From contig CM035305.1 in the NCBI GenBank assembly GCA_002900995.3, forward strand, positions 2,588,467-2,652,466: DNA of 64,000 bases. The letters run 5' to 3'. This DNA is from Ganoderma boninense (lineage: Eukaryota > Basidiomycota > Agaricomycetes > Polyporales > Polyporaceae). A model generated the notes under the pieces. That model saw nothing but the letters and a program-made list of their open reading frames with translations, made no database searches and was not told the DNA's origin. The translations under genes and the position numbers were made by a program. Shown piece after piece: positions 22,301-36,547 of this stretch (position 1 is its first letter; each line of letters begins with the position of its first letter).

Positions 22301-24012
22301 TCGTTCGGCACCGTGCGCGCGCCGCCGCGACTCACCGTCGCAGAACAGCACATCCAGTTGTCGATCCGCAAGCGTGCGTCCGCGTTCGTCGACGCGCGCG
22401 ACGACCTTGAGACGAAGATCGGGCGGCTGTCGCGCCGCCTGAACTTCCTCATGACGGAGTCGGACCTGTGGCGCGATAAGTTCGTCACCTTTGAGCAGTA
22501 TGCGGAGAAGCTGAGCGTGGAGGCGAGCGACCTGCGTGCAAAGATCAACAAGGAGCAGAAAGAGACGAAGCGCTTGTCGAGCATGATCACCATGACCGCG
22601 GCGGAGAAGTCGAAGCTGCAGAGCAGTGAGTGTTCGGTTCTGTTTCTCCCCCTCTTCTCTGCTCGGATGCGGGCACAGGACGCTGATCGGTACCTTCTTC
22701 GCGCTCGTGTTTCCCTTCGCGACACTAGAACTATCGGAGACGGAGACTGCGCACAGGTCAGCGCTCGAGGAGTTGGAGACCATGCGGAGCCAGATGGAAA
22801 GAATGGAGGAGGAGCGCGCGGAGATGATCGCGGAGGTTGAGGCGCAGATTGAGCGCGCCCTCGCACACATGGCCGTCGACGTCGACGATTCGGACTACGG
22901 CGGCTCGCGCCCCAGCAGCCGCCTCTCAACACGCTCTGCCCCAAGCACCAGTGGAGGCGGCGGATACCATTTCCCCGGCGACGTGCGAACGCGCCCACTA
23001 CGCTCGTTCAGTACCGAGTCGACTCTGGCCGAGTCGTTTGCCAACGGAGATGACTTGATCAAGACTGAGAGAGTGACGGGCACGGTCATGGAAGAGGAGG
23101 AGGAGCTAGAGTCGGATGAGCGGTCGAAAGGGACGGAGACGAAGAAGAAGCGGTTCTCAGCGGGCGCAGATGCCGAACAGCACGACGGCATGAAGGCGGT
23201 CGATGAGGGCATCAGCCAGAAGAGCGACAAGATCGCGCAGAAGGTGCTCCAGATCCAGCGGAAGGTTTGTCTCAATCTTCCCTTACAGTCTTTTCTGCAA
23301 ATCATCAGGCTGACTTGTGTGTTGGTAGTTGGAGTCTGCGCTTGCCTCCGACGCGTATCGTCGTTCGCTCGAGAGCCACCATAGCGAGAGCGAGCTGTCG
23401 GAGTCCACCAACCGCTATCGCCCCCAGCCTCGCAAGTCGCGCAGGAATAGGAGCATCAGCGATTCACCGGCAGGCACTGGCCGGTCCACCCCACACAGTC
23501 GCGCGACCGCCAAGGACGCCAAAGACGCCTCGTATTCGATGTCTGAAAGCGAGACCAAAACTGAGGTAGCTGAGGTCAGGCCCTCCCGCCCACAGGTCCT
23601 CACCTCCCAGCAGTCCCTCGACGTACGAAGGATTCCCTCTACAGCTTCCATCAGCGCGATCTCATCCACCGCCAGGACTCCTACGACACCGTCTCTTACA
23701 CCCGGAGCAAGCGCGGCCACGGACGACGAGGAGACTGACTTCCAGAGCGCGTACTCGACGAGCCCGCGCGGGAGCAACGGCAGTCTGGATAACTTTACCG
23801 TGCAGACGTATGATCCAGAAGAGCAGCCCTCGGAGCAGGGCACACCCACCTCTATCTCCATCAAGGGTGCCGATTACCTCGACGAATTCGGGCCCCAGCG
23901 TGGTGCGCCCTTCAAGGGCCGCGAGCGCAACTTCAGCACAAGCACGGCGACTAACGCCAAATATCGGCTGAAGTCTCGCACGAGCGAGGACACCGTGGGC
24001 GGTCGCGTCTAA
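19354..24012 (+). CDS. DENN-domain protein, predicted Rab GEF
   Basis: DENN proteins activate Rab GTPases in membrane traffic. Introns: 20338-20417, 20871-20944, 21152-21203, 21536-21597, 21840-21914, 22047-22104, 22626-22728 and 23265-23328. Order of parts: a low-complexity N-terminal region; uDENN with LSFTREVEIIAST and YHGVCLTVWSHADAERS (20418-20870); the core DENN with LFLPGDAVFWLPYAL, RFPIYDLMRDYLTLSWARFS, FNIDNI-type MWPLFKCLNIDNIL, ALAPTGRILFYSRHPAML and YLVELRGWSG (21100-21840); a basic helical region; a coiled coil (about 22370-22870, ARDDLETKIGRLSRRL onward); and a Ser-rich tail. Between SESDYEVASTVG and GESTLFLPGD the frame must shift by one base at the G-run 21094-21097. The Rab substrate cannot be told. 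Confidence 0.87.
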
Positions 24013-24609
24013 GCCGAGCGAGTCGGAGCGTCGTGCTTCACCTTGGAACAAATTTGCACGCTCGAATTGATTTTTCGTTCGCTGTTATTTATCACCTTAC
24101 TTTATGGTAAATGTCCAGCTTGCTTTCACCCAGCTTGGCAGCCATCGCCCACTGTCGCAGTGCCATTTCCACCGTCCAACACCACCAGCCACCAGTTACC
24201 AAACATCATCTCCTGTCTTCTTGTCTTGCGTTATTTGTTGCATTTGTTGACAACTCAGTCCTCACTTTCCTCCGTATATCCATTTACGTTACATCTGGCT
24301 GATCATGACTGCATTTCTTTCGACCCCGGATTTGGAGTTGCATTTCGTAGCCATTAGATATAGGGGTCGCCATCCATTTCGTTCTCGTAATTTCGCATAC
24401 CCTGGCCGCCCGCGTGCAATATCTGTTTTAAGTTACATTGGTACATCTTGAATGGTACATGTTCGGGGTACAGTCTAACATCACGTCAAAATATTGCCTA
24501 CAAAAGTTTCACATTGTCGAGATCGAGAGCGTCGGTCAGAGGAAAGCGTGTATCCGGGATTGCGGGAGATATGGATGGTGAGTAGGGAGTGAGGGGGCGA
24601 GGCGTCTGT
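24013..24609. other. Convergent 3' region, DENN gene / VPS13
   Basis: This AT-richer stretch of about 600 nt lies between two tail-to-tail stop codons and should contain both 3' UTRs and poly(A) signals. No gene is evident. Confidence 0.5.
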
Positions 24610-27600
24610 CTATGAGTCCATGCGCCGCCTGGCGTTAAATGCCTTGACCACTGACGCGACTTGGGCAAAGAACCACGCTTGGGAGCTCTTGTCGGGTATG
24701 AAGACAAACTTGTCGTTCTGCTTGCCGGCCTTGTGCGCGAACTTGATTCCAGTGTCTTCGATGGTCACCCCCTGCACCTGCGTGAAGGTAGCTCCCACTC
24801 GAGCTTGAGCTTGTTGGACCAGAAGGAGAGGACCTTTGTCGTCGTCAACAGCACAACATTATCTCCACCAGGAAGGTCTGCATTCATGATGAACAACAGT
24901 GCCATGTTTGGCAATCAATGTACTGAACGTACTGATGTGTGCGACGTAGGTCTCGCCACGGAATGCGCCTTGCTCGAGATCTTTCATCCAGTACTGACCC
25001 AGAGCTTCTCGCTCAGTGAAGGGCTGACGGAAAAACGGTGAAATATCATTGAACTGGATCAATCAACGACACTTACCACCAGTACGCCATCTGCGGGGAC
25101 CACACGAGGCTATGATAGGAGAGGCTGTTAGAAGGGGAGTAGGTATTTGGCTACCGAGCGTTTCTTACCAGGCGAACACGGTCTCGAGCGGGGTTATCGA
25201 AAACGGTGGTCGTGTTCCGAATACCTGACCGTGGAGTCAATAAGCGAGCTCGAGAATGAATCAGATTGTGTCGCACCCTCGCCGACGTTAGAAGCCAAGT
25301 CGAACACTCCGATGACAGGTTTCGTGACAACGCTATCTCAAGTATGATGAGGTATGAACTTTCGGTGACCGCTAGGAACGCACGCACCCGATCAACCCTT
25401 TGCCAACCCCCTTGAAGAATCCTTTGGCGCCTTCCGATTCTGCGCCCTCTATTGGTTTCAGCTACGAAGACGTCAATTAATGTGGTGAGGGCATGAGAGT
25501 GCAAAACACGTACCACAATACCTTCCATACCACTAACCACGCTACTTGCGAAGGCTTCAGCCCCTGCGGCGACGCCGTAGCTACATGTGTCTGTGTCAGC
25601 ACTCGGGGCATATAGAAAACATGGTAAAACATGTACATAGCATGTCGAGGCCGGTTTCGTCTCTGATTCATCCGTCTTCGCAGCTGGTACTCGGAGTCGA
25701 AGGTCGTCGCAGACAAACCTAAAAGTAGAGATATTAGCTCCTTTGGAACAAAACACCAATGGCTATATTAGCACCTTTCCCAACGCTACTCGTGAACTTC
25801 GTGAAACTGTCAGAGAAGCCAAAGACAGTCTTCTTGACGAAGCTCGCGGCCCCCTGAGTGGAAGGTCAAACAGGCAGCTATGGTACGACGAGAGAAGGGC
25901 ATACCTTAGCGATGCCGATGCCGATGTCCTTGTTCCCATGCATGACAACACCATTAAATGGCTCATAAAAGATGTCTGCCACACCAGAGCTAACGTTCGT
26001 GAATAGGCCCACAGGATTTCCGATGAAATCTGCTGAACCGAGAATGCGGTACAGCTGTCGGAGGACTTCCTGGCGATAATGGTGCATGATGCGGTCTTGT
26101 AGATCTGGCCAGGTCAGACGCATGTCCTTGATTGCCAGAGCGTTCATCTCCAAAGGCGCGTCATTGACGTTCCCAACCGCCATAGTGATCGCGTTGATAA
26201 CCACAGCGATAGGGTTGCGCAACAGCAGTCTTGATGATTCCAGTGAGTGGCTTGGCCATATTCCCTGGAGTATTGAAACTTACTGATCTTCGCCACTGAC
26301 CCGCTCAGTGCGCATGAACGATATTGCCAACTGAATGGGCTGCAACTCGAGAACTTCGAAGTACAACTCTTGTCCATAGCTGATGTCGCGCGGCTCTGGA
26401 ATGTCTTCCGGATGCTGAAGCAACACACTGTTGGAAATGAGTACCTGCGTTTCTGTGTACATTGTGCAGCCTTACTCTTCCTGAGCCATGTCCCACGATG
26501 CGCCCTTGATCTTTGTTAGATCGAACAGTGAGAAGAGGAAATCTTCATCAGCTTCTATTGTCAAGGCTTGCAAAAGGACAGAGCAATATTTGACGAAGAA
26601 CACGCCATGCTCTGACGGCGAGGTTTAGTCGATATATTCAAAACAAGCATTTGAGCTTACCCTCATCGTTCAACCAGATGAATGAGGCTTGAATTGTAGG
26701 AAGCGCAGCGACGCTCTTGGCTTCTTGGGTAATTGGTGTAGGTTGGAGGAGGACAGGGAAGAGTGCGTCGTGCAGTTGGTTGTCGATCTGCAAGCTTCCA
26801 CAAGACAGAGTGACGGATTGGGCGACAGGGTTACTGGAATATTCGAACTTCAGGGCATTGAGGGAAAGATAAACGACCTCAATGAGGCGCTTGTTGACGA
26901 GAGAGACGCCGATGCCATGCAGGTCCAGGGTGACCGTCAGAACAGGTGATACAGTTTCTTGAACAGCTTCAAATGCATCCATGCTGCCACTCATCGAGTC
27001 TTGCCGACCCAACGAGGCGGTACTCCGACGCCTTGGTTTGTATAGACTATGTTCCATATTGTAGTTGCTGATTCGCAAGACTTGCTTGGGACCATCAGCC
27101 CGAACGTCCAAAGAGACAATGCGTGTTCCGCGATCCGTCTGGGTTTTCTCGTTGGCCTGGTTTGAAAACTGCACGATATGATGGGTAACTCACAGCAGAT
27201 CGGAAAGGCACGAGATCGCCAATCTCCATGATATCGACTTCTCGACGCGATCCATTTACCGTAAGAACAAGTCTCTTGCCCCTAGCAGCTGGATAATCCC
27301 ACGCATAGTCGACGGTGGCCATTGGCGAGACGTTGTACGAGGGCGGCGGTTTGGCTCCTGGCCCAGCACTGAGACGAGATTGATCCTGCAAATAGTGTCA
27401 GCAGTAACTAGCCTGACGACCTTCGATGCACTTACAGTCTGGTAAAGTGTGAACGGAAGATCACTATCATTCTCGATCCTGAATGGCCACCCCTCCGTTG
27501 CCTCGTTCAAGAAGACGAAGATGGTTGGTCCTTCGATTTTGACATCTGCGCGCATCAAGCGTGACTGCTGGCCATTTTCCGATGTAGGAAGGCGGAAATG

Positions 27601-30600
27601 CACCGTCCCGATGTCCTCCAAGTTGATTGGAGCAGACCTATCTCATAGATCTTGAAACCAATACAGTGAATTCCATGACAGCAACATACCATTGTGCGTT
27701 CAAACCGGGAAGGGCTACTGTCATCAACTTGTCGACCTCGACACGCAAGAAATTGAGCGGACGACGTTCCCCAGGGTCCATAGCTGCGCGACCCCGAGGA
27801 GCAACACCATGCTCTCGGATTGCGAGTGGTTGCGAGAAGTCGTTCTTGACAATGAATCGAGGTGCAAGGGTGATCACTTTTGTCAGCTTATACTTCCCAG
27901 ATCCCTCAGTCCACGACAATCCAGTATGGATCTCATCCGATCTGTTCTCTTGATGAAGCATCACCAGTCTGGTTTCAGCCCTCGGAGCATCGAAGCTGAC
28001 ACCCTGTATATGCATTTGTTAAGTATCGCTACATTCACGAGAAAGGAAAAGGAAATTTACTTGTGACCACGTCGAGTCGCCGACCTTGAACGAGAAGTCC
28101 TTCCCATTGTCGGTAGGATGCGACAGCACTGAAATGGAATCAGCCTTTGTGACCGACGCCAATCAAGCAGTGATATACTTACTGAAGGGAACTGGTTTTG
28201 TAAGGAGATCTGAGATGATATACGTAAATGCAAACATAAATATAGACTGTAGCAACGACTTGCCTGGACGCGTCTCTCCAGCTATATCTGCAGAGGCCCC
28301 CATGCGGGTTGCCCGTGATGGGCGGACACCAAATGGGAGACCTGTCTTGTTCAGGATAATGTATGGGCTGTAAACTTGGACTTTGAAGGAACCTCCAGAG
28401 TTAGGATAGTGTCTACGAAACCGATCAGAACATGCACTATGCGTCAGGGCAAATACGCATACACGTAGTTCAGTTTCAGGTCCAATTTCCGCCCATGTGC
28501 GTCTCTCAGGACCAGCTTGCTTTCGATGTCAAAATCGGAGTGTCCGTCCGTATTGATAATGGCGAAGTCGCTCGGCTTGAAGACTGGGATATATTAGTGT
28601 TCGACGCTCGACGCATGCCTACGGTTTTTCTTACCAGTATCCTGAACATGGATATTGAGCAGAATTAAATGCCCAAGCTCCACCGAATGAACGGGCATGA
28701 TGCCCCCTTTGCGCAAGTAGCTCTTCCAGTTCTGATCGGTGTCTTTGTCGTAGATACGATACTCGAGATTATACGGAAGGAGATTCTCCAACTCGATCGG
28801 CGCTCTGAGCTTCAGGGTGATACGAGGAAGTTTGCTACCGGAGAGTGAAGTTAATGCGATAGCATTGACCTCAATGGAGGCTTCTTACCGAGAGGTGATA
28901 TCATTAGCGTCCGCCTCAGCCCAAGCCTGGAACCGAAAGGCAGCCTCGTTCTGATTGGTATGAGGACAACGGAGGGTGAATGCTCGCTTAGCAATGAGGT
29001 CTTCCCATCGAACAGCCGGGGACCACTTGTACCCAAATCCCTCTATATATTGATCCGGGTGAGTTTCCTCGATACCAAGTTCAAGAGGAAGGCCACGTAC
29101 GATCAGGCTGAATCCTGACACGACAGTGATTAACAGCTTCAAGAGGAAGAGCATAGTCTTGACCAGGGACTAAACCAAACAAGCCGCTACTTCGTCAGAA
29201 GCAAGCAGTGATAGCTGCATGTGAGCCCCTCACCGATCTTCTCCACCGCGTATACTGGTTGACCAGTTTCATCCACCAGCGTCAACTCAAGTGGATACAA
29301 GGTGTTGTTCTCGACCTTGTATGTGGATCGCAAGATGACCAGCTTCACGTTTCCCTGAACTTTGACTTCGCAGACCAGACGATGCGCATACTTCTCGGTA
29401 CGAGGGCGCAGGGAGAACGTGTATTCGCCCTCACGGTCTACCGGCACACTGCGGAGGTGTTCCCATTGCTTGCCGGCAATTTGCAAGCCAATGCTGTTGC
29501 GTCCGCTCGATGATACATGCTGAAACGGGGAGGATTGTGAATGTCAGAGAGACAACTGAATTTGATGACTCACCTCGCGCATAGTCTTCCAGTCGTCAAA
29601 CCTCCAGTCAACAGTCTTCCCGTTCGCGATCTGCTTAGCACTTGTCTCCTTGGTGGTGGTACTACCTTCCGTGTCAGGCCATATAAAGAGCGGATAACCT
29701 GTCCTGTTCCAAATCCTATACGGTGCGTAGCTTCCTCGAGCACCCTGAAGCAAGCGGTCTCCTTCGGCGCCCAACATCGATGACACTGATAAGACCAGCT
29801 CGACGAAGGTCATTGTTACATTCACATTCAGACGTTGGTTAGAGCTGAAGGACATCTTGACGCCGCTGGAGGGAGTTTCTTTCGCTAACTGCAAAAAGTG
29901 TCAGTCTCTTATCACCGCTCGGGGTCGTAGATCGATACATACCGATGTCGTGAAGGTCCACGGATCAATGACTATGGGGAGTTAGTAAAAAGGTACCAGA
30001 TACACATAAGAAGCACGACATACATGGTTCCCAGTGAGAATTAGTGATATTCCAATAACTGATGTGCACAGAGAGTGTGGACGTTGCTTGTAGCTAAGAG
30101 GTTAGGGAAGGACGCGTATCAGTAAATGTCGCCTGTTAGTCTAGGGAACCATACTTCTCCGGACCAATCCTTCGCACCAAGGATGAAAGGTTTGACCCTC
30201 AAATGCAGGAGCGGCTGCTCGTGAAGGTCACCAATGAGCACTAGTCGAAACCCTTCGAAAGACCCCTTGAACTAACTGTGGTCTTAGCAAATGTATAAGC
30301 TGTACTAGGATGCACCAACCTGCTCCTTATTCATCACGACGCGGGCACTACCAACAGGCTGGGGGCGGGAGGTGGTGGGTCTCGATATCTTTCTGGACGT
30401 CAATGCCGGTCGAGAAACACTCTCATCGGACTCTAGCTTTTCTTGTGACTGACTCGATTTGCCGTAGAGGTCAATGGCCTTATTGACGATCGTCGTGATG
30501 AGTATGATGTCCCTATATGACGCACGGAAAACGATGGGTAACGCCGTGACTTCGATGCTTGTGGAGTGGTGAGCTTCCGATGCCCGACTGTCGAGGGTGA

Positions 30601-33600
30601 AGGTCAAGTCCAGATCATCGAGAAAGCGGACACTCTCTGTCGGCTTCCCCATCCGCGTGAGCGACATCCCAACATGGCTCACGCTCACCGCGAAGACACC
30701 CTAGATGGCATGAGCTTTCGCAGTGGTCTATATCATCTCCAGAGCTTACCTGTTGGGAAACAAGTAGCTGTTTAACAGTCAGACGGATCGCCTGCGATTC
30801 GGGGTTCGTGTCGTCCTCCAGGATACTGACGGATACATCATGCAAGTCGACGCGGAAGTCAATCGAACTTGAAGTGGCCGTCACCTGCGTCTCTGGACTA
30901 GCGACACCTTGAAGAACCTCTTCTTCACCTTCGTCTGCCTTCGCCGTAAAAGCACTGGTGAAGAAGTCGAGTAGCGCGATAACGGGGTCCACCGCGAAGA
31001 TCACCTCTGGAGAGTCGATGGTGAGGATAGCAAGGCTATGGCTTTCTAGACCGCCAGACAGAGTGTAGAGAAGCATGACCTGATTCCGTTCATGCTGCGC
31101 AGCTGGCATGATCTCGCGGAACTTCGAACTGCCGGGGCGCGTGTTGTTCATTGTCATCGACCGGAGCACCACTTGGGCCTCCAGAGCGCCATCAGACAAC
31201 GTCTTGAGTCGAAGAGTGTTGTCGTTCAGCGCGAACCTCGCAATGCCATGCTCCTTCACGTTAGCTGGCGTCGTCGCGGAGGCGTCGTATAGATGCAGCT
31301 TCACAGCACTGATCGTCACGACGAGGTCCAGAGAAGTGTATGGATGAGCTTCGCCTGTCGAAGGGTGTGCTGACAGTTCAGGACGAAGGTCAACCCGAGA
31401 TACAGTTTCATAACCAGGTTCAGACGTGGCGCTTCGGGAGCCTTCCTTGGCGCCGGGCGTAGGCACAGGAGAGGGTAGCTGAGGAGACCTGATATCTGCG
31501 TCTGAAACGTTCGCGAAGACCTTCGGAATCGATTGCGACAGTGCGATAAGTAGGCAGTACTGGGTCTGTGTCAGGTGAAGGCGAACGTCGGATATCTTGA
31601 TGGAGACCTAAATACGAACCCATCGCCATTTGTTAGCGTCTCTAGAAGGGGAAATTAATAACGAACTTTACCTGAGTGGCGGGATAGTCAATGCCTTGCG
31701 ATCGGTCGACGTTGGCTTTCTGTACGACCTCCGCATCGATATTGATGTCGTCGACCATCTTCAGCTCCGCGGGCTCGTCAGGGTAGTAGAGTCGAGAAGC
31801 AAGTTGTATGCCATGTAGGCCGGCGGTGATACACCTATCGTCATTCTCGTACTTGTTGTGAGCACTGAACGCTCCCAGACGAAGGATCACAACATCCAGA
31901 GTGTGTTGGGCGTCTGATGGAAACACGACAATCGGCGTGTTAACGGAGATATCGAACTTCATGCGGTCGATCTCGGAAGCCCTCTGAACAGCGACTTCTG
32001 TCGCCGCATCGTATAGACCCTTTAGCTTAGCCAGCTTCATGAGGAAGGCATATGCATCATGAAGGGCGTGCTCAAGGTAGTGTACCTTCAACGAGCCAGT
32101 TTGCAAGGAAAAGGATGACTTGACGCCGGGATAGGACTCGCGCTCAGAGGGATCGTACGTCTGATACGTGAAGTCTGCGAAGTTGTCGCCCTCGATGGAT
32201 AAGATCTTCTTGAAGTCGGGTGAAGCCGTCTCGACTGGCGAGTCGTCATTCAACGCAAGACTTCCCAGCCTGCCATTGATGCGCATCGTATTTGACCGGA
32301 GTAGAATGGCGACATAAGCCGTAGACAAAGACAGCGTCGCAATGTGAACATCGTCATAGATGAGGTGGACTGGGCCATTGTCAGCTGAATATACAGTGGA
32401 AATCACGTTACAAGACCGTACCTTGGATACTTGCGAGAGTCAGGAGGACACGGATCTTCTGTGGGGCTACACCACCATTGACCACAATTGCAGCTGGGCT
32501 CTCGGCCTCGGGAGAACCCGGAGAAGCCGCAACCTCGACCTGACCAGCGTTCTGTGGGACGAATGTGGTCATAATGAAATCGTAGACCGTGACGACTGGC
32601 TCTGGGGCAGCCCGGAATAAGAATGTCGAGATCTTGATGTCGACGTTCTGGTCGATACCCTCATACACCGGCTGGAACTCGGGTGAAACTTGTTGGACGC
32701 GGGTATATTTCACGATGAGCAGATCTTCGTCGGTAGGTCCCGTAATGGAGGACATGAACTCGAGCGGGTCCTTTCCAACCTGGTTGATGTGTATTGAGGC
32801 TGACCTATTTTGAGGTAATTATTCATTTTTACAACTACTCGAACGGGTGCGACCGACCTGAGGTTGACACCGACTTTCATGACATACTGCTCCATGGCGA
32901 ACCCAAGACCAAACCCTTGGAAAGCAACGTTCCCAAGGGGCTTCTCAGAGCCATCTTGAGCGGACTTGAACAAGGATGCCCGGAGCGTGTCGACTTTGAA
33001 GTCAATCTCGACCACATGCTGATGGAGTGCGGGGTTCTGTTATTCAGGTTAGAATTATGTCGGAAAGTCACGGCATGAGGAACAAAACGTGCCGTCGGAG
33101 TTCCTGGGTCCGTTTCGAAGAACTCGTCATCGTCAACCTCGTGTTCAGGTTCAGCGTGGCCTTGCTGTGACCGTGGTGTGCCCACTTGGCTCTCCTCCTC
33201 CTCGCTCTCTAGCGCATATTCTTCAGCAGACGCGCCGAAGAAACCAGTTGGTATCTTGAATGCGCCCGAAGCACGCCGCTGTGCAAAGGATTGGCGCTGG
33301 GCGGGATATGCTCGGGGTTCTTCCTCATCGTCGAAGTGGGGTATCGCGACGTCGATGAGCCGCATAAGGGACTTGTACTTCGTGTCCGACATATTGACTT
33401 GAAGCGTCGGAAGGTGACCGGAAACCTTGAAGCGGGCCAGAGTGTACGCAGTCGGAACAATTGAGTTCTGGACCTGGAGGTCAAAGTTTGTCCGTTCCAG
33501 AAGATGCAAATTGTCGCGCTCGTCCGACCGCAGGGCCTTGAGGCAGGAGTCGAGATCGTCCCCAATGAGGAACTACGTACAACGCATCAAAGTTAAAGCG

Positions 33601-36547
33601 AATCGGACGTTGAAGGGAGTTCTCGCTATACCTGGGCCGCTTCCAACTGAACCTTTAGGCGATCATACATCATCGACTCGAGATGCTTGTAGTCAGCATC
33701 CGTATACTGTTTTTTGCGCTTGGCTTGAATCTGGCGAATGGCCTCCTTGCTCGCGAGCTCGCTGGTGATTGATATGTGGCCGGCATCCACAACCAAGTGC
33801 TTGCCGCGCGTGGTCGTGACGCTGCACAAGACGGCACCATTAGCAACTACATGTTTAGGAGTGTTATCCTCAGCACACTCACTCCTCTGGGACGATAATG
33901 ATCGGCGCATTGAGATCCATTTGTACATCCACAGTCTTGTGTGCCTGCAAAGCGTACTCCAGACCTATCCTCGTCTCCTTCTGGAGGGTCTCGAAAGTTT
34001 GGCTGGCCACATCCTGGAAAACCTTTTCAGCATGCAACGGGTGTCACAAACGCCGTTACGTACCAGAAGCGCTTCAACGGACTCCAGCTGACTGGCGGGC
34101 GGTTTGAAGAATCTGTAAACAGCCTCAACGTATCCCTTATGGTAGACGATCTCCATGTACCGCATGCGGACTGTGAGCGCATTGTCCGCACGACCATCCA
34201 GAGGGTTCCTTTCGAACTTCAGGAAGAAAAATGGGTCTGGCAGCCCGGGTATACCGTGCTCTCTGTCCTCCACTGGCAGCGTCTTCACGATCTGGCTCTG
34301 GCTCCGCTTCTCCTGCACATGCACGATGAGGGGATACGCAGTGCTTGCTGTGGTGCCATCTCGAACAGCAAAACCGCCCAAGGAAAGAGAGGTCTCGAAG
34401 TTATCGGGGCGCTGCAGGAACGTGGCCTGGAAGATGTCGAAGACGACCGAAATGACGTCGTTGTTCTTGCCGTGTGGGTCTGTCTTCAACGCGAACGAGC
34501 CGCGGTTAAGCTGCGCTTTCACGCGTGCCTTGAGAGCATCACGAGGAGTGTCCAATGACTCGGCCAGAGCGGCCTTCTCGTCGAAGTCCAGCGCCTCATA
34601 GAGCTCTCTCCGCTGCTCCTCTGTCATCTCGCCGGTGAACGCGGGCTCCTCGGTACTGGGACCAAGGTTGTCGCTAGAGGAAGCGCCCCACAACCACGAT
34701 GACCACGAGTTCTGCTTCTGTGGCTGCTTCCGCTTCCGCTCTTCCTCGAGCTGCCTGCGTGTCGCCATGTCCTTCCGGAGCTGCGAACGGGCGATTGAAC
34801 GGTAGAAGCGGAGATCTTCATAGGAGAGCTTCCTCTCCAAGGCTTCCAGCATGCCGACCTCCTGCATGCACGTCAGGAGCGATGCCAGGAATAGCCGGGC
34901 CTGTCCTTACCGAGGGAGACAAAGAGCCGAGCTGCTTCTTCTTGAATAGTTCAACATACCGCTGACGATCGTCCCGTCGCTCCACGAAGTAAGCCCACGT
35001 CCATTTCCGCTTGCGCTCCCGAACTTCATCCAGAATAGCAGTGGTGGCGAACCGCAACAAAGCCTTGGGACGGTTCCCCTGGAGCTCACCGGCAGACGGG
35101 CGGTATTTTTGGTACTGTGTGAAGTCATAGCATCTATTTTTCGGTCGTGTGCACAGGCTAAAGCTTACCTGGTGCTGCCGGATGTAGAAATGGTACATGT
35201 CGACGAGTGAAATCGCATCTCGGTACTGGTTGTCGTCTAGAAGTACGCCGATCTCGTCAAACGAGAGTTGTACGTCAAATCGTGGTGTCTCCTTGTCCGG
35301 TTTGTGGTTCATGGTGATCTGCGCGACCGCGTCGTATCAAGAGACATGACAACAGAACGGATATCCGTACCTTCCCTTCTCCCGAAACCGGCTTCAAAAT
35401 GAACTGGTGGGGTGCGGTCCGACTGCCTTTGGAGATCTGTACTAGATTAAGTATTGCACCCCAGAACGGGCCGTCAGCTAGTGCTTACCAGAGCTGTGAA
35501 CTTCTCGACGAATTCTCGGTACGAGAGTCCGGCAAGGCTTTGACAGTCAGTATCGAAGTACACGGCTAGAGACTCTAGCCGCGCAAGCTGAATTAGAACG
35601 AGTTTAGTTGAACATCAAGCATGCTGGTGCGATTCATTAAAGCCTCACCTTGTGAACGGTTCCCGCCTTGCTATCAATGAAAGCAGGCTGCCAAAGCTCG
35701 TTCACTGAAACTGCGGTGAATCCCGCAAGTGTCACGCCGGCAGCGAATGGGTGCTGAAGAAAGCGAGGCTCAACATGAGGTTGTATACAATAGCGTAGTT
35801 GCATTCACATACGCCTGGGACGCTGAGCTTGTCTTCGTACCGGATGTGGATGTTCCTCACGGTGACCTGCAAGTTGTTGATAATTTTAGTTACCAGAGAC
35901 GCAATTAGACCTTGCGACTGGGGATTATCTATGATCGTCTCAGAATAGTATCTTCCTTGAAGCGCACGTCCGAGCAGCATGCTAACCTTGAGACATGTCA
36001 GACTGGGTTCGGACGCTCAAGAGCTCTGCGTTCTCCAGGCGTTCAAACTTGGCAGCCTGAGCACGGAGTTGCTCCTCCTCTGGGTCATAGGTAGATTCGG
36101 ATGAGGGCACGACAAGTAGGTACACATCCTCAACCAGGACCTCCACGGGCTGGTTCCCCAAGTTCATCCAGTGAAGCGAGAGGGACAGCTTCCCCAAGTG
36201 ACCTACATCCCGTTCAGAGCAGAAGCAAATGACGGAAGAGCAATAACGCACCATCAATGACGTCTACAGGTAGCCTGAACTTGTCCAGAGCTCCCTTTTT
36301 CAATCGCAGCTTGCTTAGAGTGATTTGGCCTGGAGCACGAACATTGAACGCGACGTTGGGGTTGGGAATGAGAGCACGGACCTTGTCCGATACCATAATT
36401 GACTTGGTTCATGTCCAAATTTTCGACATACGGGGCCAGCACGCGGTTGAACAACTGCCATTTGGGTTAGGAAACGGGTAGTTAGGCGAGGACGGGTTCA
36501 CGCACGATGTTCAACACCTCCTTCCCGGGGTCTGACCACCAGACCAT
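24610..36547 (-). CDS. VPS13: VPS13 bridge-like lipid transfer protein
   Basis: Giant rod-like protein that carries phospholipids along a hydrophobic groove at organelle contact sites (vacuole, mitochondria, ER, endosome, prospore membrane). The start MVWWSDPGKEVLNI (ATG 36547) is joined by splicing to LFNRVLAPYVENLDMNQVNYG, then after intron 36330-36393 to QITLSKLRLKKGALDKF and LSLHWMNLGNQPVEV: the chorein N-terminus. Downstream come VTRNIHIRYED-like VRNIHIRYED (about 35850), ALLRFATTAILDEVRERKRK (about 35050), a long mid-region, the VAB/SHR-BD repeats with RIWNRTGYPLFIWPD (about 29700) and WPFRIENDSDLPFTLYQT (about 27470), and the C-terminal block with QPIQLAISFMRTERV (26300) and FREREALGQ-like FTEREALGQYWMKD (25010), ending in a PH-like module with IKFAHKAGK and TAG at 24610-24612. 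About 12 kb with dozens of short introns; internal splice sites were not all resolved. Confidence 0.95.
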